A DNA stretch of 36,187 bases. Origin: a virus. A program made the position numbers and the translations under genes. The stretch is from IMG/VR virus record IMGVR_UViG_3300037054_000135, positions 1 through 36,187 of that record. One strand, written 5' to 3'. Positions 30,699 through 36,187 of the stretch are shown here, one piece after another. How positions within the stretch are numbered: position 1 is the first letter of the stretch; each line of letters begins with the position of its first letter. The notes under the pieces were generated by a model that was not told where the DNA came from, did no database searches, and saw nothing but the letters and a program-made list of their open reading frames with translations.

Positions 30699-32389
30699 TG
30701 GCCACCGCCGGGCTGGCCCTGGTTGGGCATGCTGCCCTGCGGCGCCACAGCCTTGGTCATGGCCGCCATGCCAGGCAGCGCCTGGGTGAGTTGGGCGGCC
30801 TGCTTGTCCTGCTGCCGGCCCTGGCGCAGCTGAGCCACAGCGTCGGCGCTGCGGATGAACCTGGACGGCGCGCCGTTGATGTCGGCCACCTCGGGGGTGA
30901 TGACGTCGAAGTCATACCAGTCCATGACGCTGGGGTCCTGGGTCTGGCTGGCGATCTCGGCGGAATACTGGACGCTGCGCATGATGCCGGACGCCGCTTC
31001 GGAGCGCATCTGCCGGTTGAGTGGCGCATCGTACTCGATCTTGTATTCGGCGTTGGCATCCAGGATGATCTGGGGCGGCGGGGGGATCAGGCCCTGGTAG
31101 ACCAGCAGGTCGAACTCCCGCTCGATCATCGGGCCCAGGCCTTCGCTCTGGAACCGGCCCATGGTGGGCGAGATGAGCGCGCCCTTCTCCCGGGCCCGCT
31201 CCAGAACTTCCGTCGCCGTCATCTGGGGCGTCTCGACCAGGATCTGGAACAGGTCGATCAGGAACCCGGAGTTGATGGCCTTGCGCTCATCCTCCATGAT
31301 CTCCTGGCCGATCCGGGGATCTCCGGTGGGCAGCGCATGGACCAGGGGACGGCCATCGGCGGACACGCCACCGTAGTTCAGGGCGCCGTTGCGCATCTGG
31401 AATGAGTCCAGGATGCCATCGTCGTAGGCCAGCAGCACCGGATCAAGCGCGCGGTGCCCAACCTTCAGGACGACCTTCTTCTCCTCGTTCAGCACGTTGA
31501 TGCTGGGGAAAACGTTCATGGCCGGACCGCGGCCGTAGTCCTCGCCCGGCGCGGTCAGGTAGCGCGCCACGCTGTATGGGAAGGTGCGATAGCCGCCTTC
31601 CTCCAGCAGATGCCGCGCATCCTTCAGAACGTAGTGGGAACTGAACCGCTTGCCCTTCGCGTCGATCCTGTTGCTGTCGTATTCGCGGTTCGGCCGGACA
31701 CAGTGGACGAGGAACACTTCCTCTTCGGGCGCGGCGCTGAGCTTGTCCTTCAGGGACTGTGGAAGGTTGTCCTTGCCCCAGCGCTGGGCGATCTGCCGCA
31801 AGGTCATCTTGAACCGACGATAGACAGTGTCGACCTGGCCTTGGTGGTTGACCGAGAAGAACAGTTCGCCCAGGGGAATCTGCCGGTAGCGCAGGCCGCG
31901 GGCGCTGGGGTCGGTGGGATCCCGGTAGGCATCGGTGAACAGGCCACAGGTGCCGAACGCGCCGATGGAGATGAAGCCTTCGTGCATGTTGCTGTGGAAC
32001 CCAGACCGTGGGGAATACCGGTAGTGGAACATGGTGTCGGCCACCAGGTCATACCAGTTCATCGCGTCCCTGGACTTGCGCAGGGTGGGGTCAGTCGGCC
32101 GGATTCGGTGCCACTGGGATCCCATGGGGACCAGTTCAGACTCCATGATGCTGGCGAACTTGAGCAGGGCGCCATTCGCCGTGACGTCGAACTGCTCCTG
32201 GTTCCTCTGCTGGCCGGGGACCGTGTTGCCCTGGGAGAAGAAGCTGGTGCTGTAGTAGGGCAGCACCTTCTGAGAGACTTGCTCCCACTGCGCTTCCCAA
32301 ATGCCCCGTTTGCTGAACTTAATTTCGGCAGCGCGCAGGATCTCATCGACGAGATCGGTGTTCTGGGGGGTGACCGCAGGTTCAGCCAT
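30695..32389 (-). CDS. Portal (head-to-tail connector) protein
   Basis: This 564-residue protein is a podovirus portal: LRAAEIKFSKRGIWEAQWEQ, SIMESELVPMGSQWHRI, ARYLTAPGEDYGRGPAMNVF, NEEKKVVLKVGHRALDPVLL, and GLIPPPPQIILDANAEYKIEY in order. A Gln/Pro-rich C-terminus follows. Twelve copies would form the ring through which DNA enters and leaves. The ATG at 32389 is chosen over the longer frame because it overlaps the stop of the upstream gene (TGATG) and starts the conserved region. Confidence 0.92.
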   Translation of the reverse strand: MAEPAVTPQNTDLVDEILRAAEIKFSKRGIWEAQWEQVSQKVLPYYSTSFFSQGNTVPGQQRNQEQFDVTANGALLKFASIMESELVPMGSQWHRIRPTDPTLRKSRDAMNWYDLVADTMFHYRYSPRSGFHSNMHEGFISIGAFGTCGLFTDAYRDPTDPSARGLRYRQIPLGELFFSVNHQGQVDTVYRRFKMTLRQIAQRWGKDNLPQSLKDKLSAAPEEEVFLVHCVRPNREYDSNRIDAKGKRFSSHYVLKDARHLLEEGGYRTFPYSVARYLTAPGEDYGRGPAMNVFPSINVLNEEKKVVLKVGHRALDPVLLAYDDGILDSFQMRNGALNYGGVSADGRPLVHALPTGDPRIGQEIMEDERKAINSGFLIDLFQILVETPQMTATEVLERAREKGALISPTMGRFQSEGLGPMIEREFDLLVYQGLIPPPPQIILDANAEYKIEYDAPLNRQMRSEAASGIMRSVQYSAEIASQTQDPSVMDWYDFDVITPEVADINGAPSRFIRSADAVAQLRQGRQQDKQAAQLTQALPGMAAMTKAVAPQGSMPNQGQPGGGQ

Positions 32390-32652
32390 CACTGCCCCAA
32401 AAGTGTTTTCGACGCGGACTGGGTGCTGTTGAGCCCACCGCCGCCGGTCAGCAGAGTGGCGGATCGCCCACGCTGCAGCATCATCTGCTGCTGCTGAGCG
32501 GCCACGTCCAGGCTGTCCGAACTGTTGCCGAGGGTCGGCGCCGGGGGCGGGGCCGCGGGATCCGCCGGCGTAGAATTGTCGCCGATGCCGAAAGGATCCA
32601 CCATGGTCTTGAAATTCAGCGGGTGCTGGAAGTTTGTCCCGGTATGAAACAT
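32389..32652 (-). CDS. Small hypothetical protein between TerL and portal (87 aa)
   Basis: The product (MFHTGTNFQHPLNFKT...) is low-complexity, with Pro/Ala runs, a QQQQMMLQRG stretch and a Gly-rich end, resembling small disordered proteins at this place in other podoviruses. The start is uncertain: ATG at 32652 after GTGGGAAGC is chosen, but GTG at 32661 or the internal ATG beginning VDPFGIGDN are possible. Function unknown. Confidence 0.55.
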   Translation of the reverse strand: MFHTGTNFQHPLNFKTMVDPFGIGDNSTPADPAAPPPAPTLGNSSDSLDVAAQQQQMMLQRGRSATLLTGGGGLNSTQSASKTLLGQ

Positions 32653-32707
32653 GCTTCCCACGGCGACCCCCAAATAGCAACGTGGTGAGAATACCACAAC
32701 ACGCAAG

Positions 32708-34243
32708 CTATGAGAAGACGTCGAAGTCCTGGCCCGGGACCGCGGTGCGCCGAGGAGCGTCCCTGGGGCCCAGGTGCTTGGGCCTGGCGTCGCCCCAGAC
32801 CACTCCGGTGCCCTGCCCGGGTGTGGTAGGGCCAAAGACTGGGTCGTCCATCCCCTCGGCCACCCTGGACCGGTTCCTGCGTGTTTCTCGGTTCAGGGCC
32901 AGATCGGAGCCGCCCATGCCCAGGACCGCGTACTGCAGTGCGTCGTGGGGATGGGAATACTGGTTCTTCTTGGGGGATTCGTGGTAGGTGGCGCTGCCGG
33001 ACGTGGCCACCTTGGCGAAGCAGTATCCGCCGGCGAACCCCTTGCGCAGGACCCCGCAGCCCGGGTTGAGCATGAAGCCCGGCTTGCCATCCACCATCCG
33101 GTTGAGGAAGGCCGACACCGCTTCGATGCGCAGGGTGGGGTCGTTGGTGCCCGCAGGCTTCCAGCGCCAGGGGGTCCGGCTGTTCATGATCTCGAAGATG
33201 GTCCGCTCGTCGGGACCGCGTGAAGTCCCGGCCGGATCGCCGATGGCTGCCGAGACCTGGAAGTCAGGGTAGCGCTGCTTCATGAACGCGGTCAGGGAGT
33301 CGGCGAAGCGGATGATGCCACTGTCGTCGCACACGAACTCATCCACCACCAGGATGCGGCCGTCCGGCCACTGCTGACAGATGGCACAGGCAGGGGTCAG
33401 CCCCCAGTCGGCGCCGAGCACCAGGGGAATACCTGGGAGGGGAAGGACGGGGGATTGGGGGACGTGGACGCTGTCGCGGAAGCTGGGGTAGACGACCTGG
33501 CCTTCGATGAGGAACCCGTCGAGGCCATCCACGTAGACCTTAACGAACTCCGCATCCTTTCCCTCCATTAGTGTTAGGTAGTAGTCTTTCGGCAAGTTAT
33601 GGATGTTCTCTGCTTCAGGGCTACGGCCGCTGGGTTGCCGCATCATGACCCAGTTCTTGGGAATCTTAACCCCGGGGTCTGTGGGGCTGAACACTTTGTG
33701 CAGCCAGTGCTCCGTGTCGCTAGGGTTGCTGGTGAGTAGGATGCCCCGCCAGGTGCAGCCGCCTTGCAGCCGGGATGGGTACCGCCCCACGCGAGTGGTG
33801 AGCACGTCAAGAACACCCTTTGGGATCTCCCGGCACTCGTCGATCCAGGCTCCGGTGATTTCCAGGGAGAGCAGCTTGGACACGTCTTCCTCGGTGTCAA
33901 GCGGCAAAAACATCACTTCAATGTCCAGCCCAGGCGCCTGGATCCGGTGGACGATGGGGGATCCGCCGATGGTCAGCTTGCCAAAGGTCCGGGGGCACCA
34001 TTGTTCCCAACTCTTCAGGGTAGTGGACTTAAGCATAGCGAAAGTGTTACGTATTATGGCCCAGCGGGTACGCCGGATGCCGTCAGGCCCAGGTTCCTGC
34101 GCCATGCTGCGGCGAAGGATTTCCACACAGGCCCCGGCGGTCTTGCCACTTCCTACCGGACCGATGAGTACTCTCACGAAAGAGTCATCCTCCATCCAGG
34201 CCTTGACGACGGGGCCACTTGGGGTGAAGTTGATCTCGCTCAT
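32708..34243 (-). CDS. terL: Terminase large subunit (packaging ATPase-nuclease)
   Basis: This 511-residue protein carries the packaging ATPase: Walker A LIGPVGSGKTAG (Lys34), and Walker B GAWIDECREIP (Asp135-Glu136), followed by ILLTSNPSD as the coupling motif. The RNase H-like nuclease domain begins with VLGADWGLTPA and continues IGDPAGTSRG and a late HPHDALQYAVLG. Together with TerS and the portal it packages the DNA and cuts concatemers. The ATG overlaps the HNH stop (ATGA type) and has a weak ribosome site, so it is translationally coupled. Confidence 0.95.
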   Translation of the reverse strand: MSEINFTPSGPVVKAWMEDDSFVRVLIGPVGSGKTAGACVEILRRSMAQEPGPDGIRRTRWAIIRNTFAMLKSTTLKSWEQWCPRTFGKLTIGGSPIVHRIQAPGLDIEVMFLPLDTEEDVSKLLSLEITGAWIDECREIPKGVLDVLTTRVGRYPSRLQGGCTWRGILLTSNPSDTEHWLHKVFSPTDPGVKIPKNWVMMRQPSGRSPEAENIHNLPKDYYLTLMEGKDAEFVKVYVDGLDGFLIEGQVVYPSFRDSVHVPQSPVLPLPGIPLVLGADWGLTPACAICQQWPDGRILVVDEFVCDDSGIIRFADSLTAFMKQRYPDFQVSAAIGDPAGTSRGPDERTIFEIMNSRTPWRWKPAGTNDPTLRIEAVSAFLNRMVDGKPGFMLNPGCGVLRKGFAGGYCFAKVATSGSATYHESPKKNQYSHPHDALQYAVLGMGGSDLALNRETRRNRSRVAEGMDDPVFGPTTPGQGTGVVWGDARPKHLGPRDAPRRTAVPGQDFDVFS

Positions 34244-34689
34244 TTGAACACCATGAACTTGTCGAGGTAGTTGGCGGCTTTGCGGAGAAGCTCCGGGTCG
34301 TCGTGGGCGTAGCCAAGCATCGAGTTGCACCGGACGCAAAGAACACCCCGGACAAAGCCCGAGTCGTGGCAGTGATCGATGTGTGTGTTCTTCGGACCGA
34401 GGTCGACGAAAAGTCTTCCGCAAACCGCGCACGCGCCATTCTGCTCCGCCATCAGATCAACGCCGTCGGTGCCATACGCGCGAACCTTTCGCACTAGTCC
34501 GTTCTTGTCCTGACTGGCTTGGACTTTTTCGGGGTTCGCCTCTCGCCACACCCGATTGCGTTCTGCGCTGCAAACTCGGCAATAAGGAAACTTGTGGTCT
34601 TTAGTGTGCAGCTGGTTGTAGTAGTTGGCCCGCGGAGACGCCACTCCGCATCCGCGGCAAACTTTCAAATCTTCAGCGACCTCAATCAA
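34240..34689 (-). CDS. HNH/endonuclease VII-like protein between TerS and TerL
   Basis: This 149-residue protein has an N-terminal zinc-binding set CRGCG...CRVC and the recombination endonuclease VII core: CAVCGRLF, THIDHCHDSGFVRGVLC and VRCNSMLGYAHDD. It may cleave branched DNA or act as a packaging nuclease; a free-standing homing enzyme is the alternative. The start is TTG at 34689 because AGGGGAG lies six bases upstream; the longer frame from 34719 lies within the TerS gene. It overlaps TerS by 8 bp and TerL by 4 bp. Confidence 0.82.
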   Translation of the reverse strand: MIEVAEDLKVCRGCGVASPRANYYNQLHTKDHKFPYCRVCSAERNRVWREANPEKVQASQDKNGLVRKVRAYGTDGVDLMAEQNGACAVCGRLFVDLGPKNTHIDHCHDSGFVRGVLCVRCNSMLGYAHDDPELLRKAANYLDKFMVFK

Positions 34690-35131
34690 AGATGCTCCCC
34701 TCGACCACCTTCGGCGCATTGGGTGCCACCAGGCCGTTTATGTTCAGGACGAAGCCCACCGCGGACTCGGACTTATCCTTTTCGCCCAGCCCGTACAGCG
34801 CCTGCTTCTGCTTCAGCGCCTGGCTGTAAGCGTTGGCGTTGCCGGTTTGGCGAGCAAACTTGATCAGTTGCTCGATCTCTTCCACCGCTTCCTTCACGGT
34901 GTAGGTCGCACTGTCGTCCAGGGCCCGGGCCACCTTCTTGCGGTAGTCCTCGACGGCTTCCTTGATCTGATCCATCTCCAGCAGCTTCCAGCCGCGGGTG
35001 TGCGCCGCCTGGGGCGCGAAGCCGGCGCCGATGGCCGCCTGGGTCGCGTTGGCCCCATTGCAGTAGAGTTCCACGAACTTAACCTGCTGGGAGGTGAGAG
35101 GCTTGGCGCGGGTGCGGTATTCCTTTTTCAA
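34682..35131 (-). CDS. terS: Terminase small subunit
   Basis: This 149-residue protein matches the small-terminase family: LTSQQVKFVELYCNGANAT, QAAIGAGFAPQAAHTRGWKLL (helix-turn-helix), and a helical oligomerisation part with VKEAVEEIEQLIKFARQTG. It recognises the packaging site and loads TerL. The start is TTG at 35131 overlapping the upstream stop (TTGA), with GGGAGAAGC ahead. The C-terminus ends EGSIFD and overlaps the HNH gene. Confidence 0.88.
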   Translation of the reverse strand: MKKEYRTRAKPLTSQQVKFVELYCNGANATQAAIGAGFAPQAAHTRGWKLLEMDQIKEAVEDYRKKVARALDDSATYTVKEAVEEIEQLIKFARQTGNANAYSQALKQKQALYGLGEKDKSESAVGFVLNINGLVAPNAPKVVEGSIFD

Positions 35132-35280
35132 GGGAGCTTCTCCCAGATGACGATGTAGAGGTCGGGGTAGTCGAGGATCGAGTGGAGGTCATAGCCTTCG
35201 GACAGGCAGGAGTTGAGGTGGTCCTGGAGCGCGGTGGGCGTGTCCTTGGGAATGGTGATGGCCTGGAAGCGGGGAGGCAT
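35128..35280 (-). CDS. Small hypothetical protein before TerS (50 aa)
   Basis: The start at 35280 is chosen because the longer frame lies inside the upstream gene. The product, PPRFQAITIPKDTPTALQDH...YDLHSILDYPDLYIVIWEKLP, looks like a small globular alpha/beta protein, without membrane segment. Not recognised. The ribosome site is weak (GGCAAG) and its stop overlaps the TerS TTG, so it is likely co-translated. Confidence 0.55.
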   Translation of the reverse strand: MPPRFQAITIPKDTPTALQDHLNSCLSEGYDLHSILDYPDLYIVIWEKLP

Positions 35281-35284
35281 GGGG

Positions 35285-35791
35285 CTACTTGCCGTCCCGC
35301 GCAGCCTTGGCGGCTGCGAGCTTTTCAGTGAGGCCGTTGATCCGGGCCTTGAGCGCCATGACGGCGGACTCTCGCCCGTAGAGGTATTGACGCCCGATCG
35401 GGGTTTCCAGGACGTAGTCGGCCTCGAAGGTCGCCGGACGCTCGGCTGGGAAGTGCCCTGCGGATTCCAGCTTGGCCACCCGATCAGCCAGGTCGTTGAT
35501 CGCTGCCTGGTAGGTGGTGCTGTCGGGGTAATGGGGCTGAGGAACCGACGTCTTGTCGGCCAGGAGCTTCGACAGTTCCGAGACCGCTTCCCTGCTACCC
35601 GCCACCCGGTAGGCATGCTTTCCGTTGTTGAAGGCGTAGTAGATGAAGTTTTCGAGACTTGGCCGGCCGTAGGACTTGGCAAGATCGTCCTGAAGCCCCG
35701 CGACCTTCGCCTTAAGCTCGGCGTTCTCCAACTTCAACCCGTCCACTTCGGACTGTGGCGCCAAAAAATACCAGTAGGGGAATGGAAACAT
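35285..35791 (-). CDS. First gene of the late operon, coiled-coil hypothetical protein
   Basis: This 168-residue protein starts MFPFPYWYFLAPQSEVDG, then has a coiled coil (LKLENAELKAKVAGLQDDLA), a middle globular part (SLENFIYYAFNNGKHAYRVAG), and a second helical region at the C-terminus (MALKARINGLTEKLAAAKAA). No family was recognised. Being immediately downstream of the strong late promoter it is the first message made in the late phase. ATG follows AAGGAGCCCGTC. Confidence 0.7.
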   Translation of the reverse strand: MFPFPYWYFLAPQSEVDGLKLENAELKAKVAGLQDDLAKSYGRPSLENFIYYAFNNGKHAYRVAGSREAVSELSKLLADKTSVPQPHYPDSTTYQAAINDLADRVAKLESAGHFPAERPATFEADYVLETPIGRQYLYGRESAVMALKARINGLTEKLAAAKAARDGK

Positions 35792-35812
35792 GACGGGCTC
35801 CTTGTGGTTCCC

Positions 35813-35853
35813 ATTGTAACCCGTTGCGCAAGGGGTGACAAAAAATTTTTTAT
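35813..35853 (-). promoter_or_regulatory. Strong late promoter with A/T tract
   Basis: On the minus strand TTGTCA (35836-35841) and TACAAT (35813-35818) are exactly 17 bp apart, each 5 of 6 consensus bases. Directly upstream of the -35 lies an A/T run (35840-35853) resembling an UP element. It would drive the whole minus-strand late operon. A 17-bp operator-like dyad (35823-35839) fills the spacer. Confidence 0.8.
35823..35839 (-). promoter_or_regulatory. Operator-like dyad O5 in the late promoter
   Basis: Read on the plus strand it is GTTGCG-CAAGG-GGTGAC: the left half is identical to O1 and O3, the right half matches 4 of 6. It lies between -35 and -10 of the late promoter, where a bound regulator would exclude RNA polymerase. 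The weaker half makes it less certain. Confidence 0.45.
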
Positions 35854-36187
35854 GGAAAGACCCTATCGCGTGAGGACTTGGCCCCGGGCTTCACGGCGCC
35901 GGCCCGAATCCGGCCCCCCGGCTCCCTCTGGCCGAAAGATCGCAAGGGTCCCCCTCGACCAGGCCTGAGCGTTCGCCCACGTCCAGACGCGCCGGCCGGC
36001 CCCTGCGGATGGGGTGCGATAGCAATGACGTGCTCATCAAAGAGTCGATATTTATGAGCGTGCAGCTGACAGTTATGAATGATGAGTAGCGCACCTATAC
36101 AGCACATGGGTTTTAGGCTTATGAACAAGGTTACATAATGGTCGTTATCTAAAGCTATGAGCGTGACGCATGAGAGATGATGCAGGA
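35854..36187. other. Gene-free region at the right end
   Basis: No gene is supported in this 334-bp stretch. The first part (35870-36010) is very GC-rich with several GGCC/CCGG self-complementary runs; the last 150 bp are visibly AT-richer and hold the short repeats described separately. If the genome is circular, the 3' end of the repressor gene occupies 36145-36187. No intrinsic terminator with a T run was seen. Confidence 0.5.
36052..36162 (+). repeat. Four short TTATGARY-type repeats
   Basis: TTATGAGC (36052), TTATGAAT (36073), TTATGAAC (36119) and CTATGAGC (36155) form a cluster; the first and last extend to the identical 9-mer ATGAGCGTG. Spacings are irregular (21, 46 and 36 bp). They might be protein-binding sites or part of an origin or attachment region, but they could also be chance in AT-richer DNA. 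Confidence 0.35.

Noticed and set aside
35850-36128. 92-codon minus-strand frame upstream of the late promoter
   Set aside because: It begins at a TTG without ribosome site, becomes Arg/Gly-rich as expected of GC-rich noncoding DNA, and overlaps the promoter.
36052-36187. Phage attachment site
   Set aside because: No integrase is present and no tRNA-like core sequence is visible; the repeats alone are not enough.
1-36187. tRNA genes or CRISPR arrays
   Set aside because: No cloverleaf with a TTCRA arm and no regularly spaced repeats were found by eye; the only dense repeats are coding.

Overview
The window looks like an almost complete genome of a tailed, short-tailed (podovirus-type) bacteriophage, either as free phage or prophage, from a GC-rich host. 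A proteobacterial host is the best guess from the codon usage, the AGGAG-type ribosome sites and the resemblance of the virion genes to Bordetella phage BPP-1/T7-type podoviruses; the host itself cannot be named. No bacterial housekeeping gene, tRNA, rRNA or insertion sequence is visible.

Layout. Positions 1-272 (minus) hold a truncated Xre/CI-like repressor, divergent from a Cro-like regulator (424-702). From there to about 13.08 kb everything runs on the plus strand. First comes an early accessory cluster: an alanine-rich Imm-5-like protein, a RuvC-like resolvase, a MazG-like protein and several small unknown proteins. It is followed by a replication/recombination block: SNF2-type helicase, DUF2800 nuclease, DUF2815 single-strand-binding protein, family A DNA polymerase with proofreading domain, PrimPol-helicase, and a dATP/dGTP diphosphohydrolase-like protein. 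A perfect bidirectional terminator (13080-13106) separates this from the late region, which runs entirely on the minus strand from 35.8 kb down to 13.1 kb. The late order is small genes, TerS, an HNH/endonuclease VII-like protein, TerL, portal, a Bbp19-like protein, scaffold, major capsid protein, small virion proteins, tail tubular A and B, four internal (ejection) proteins, tail spike, and a lysis cassette.

Regulation. A 17-bp dyad, GTTRCG-N5-CGYAAC with some variation, occurs at six places: both sides of the repressor/Cro intergenic region, at the -35 of a promoter before the replication block, in a gap at 7.9 kb, at the -35 of a promoter before the tail spike, and between -35 and -10 of a strong late promoter at 35.8 kb. 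I infer that one phage repressor controls all main transcription units. There is no phage RNA polymerase, so the host enzyme must transcribe everything, and no integrase.

If position 36187 is joined to position 1, the broken repressor frame continues 14 codons to a stop. This is compatible with a circular (about 36.2 kb) or circularly permuted genome opened inside the repressor gene. The most interesting candidates are an ADP-ribosyltransferase-like segment inside a 1215-residue ejection protein, the operator family, the expanding alanine-rich repeat with an exact 75-bp duplication, and a lysis cassette lacking a recognisable classical endolysin.
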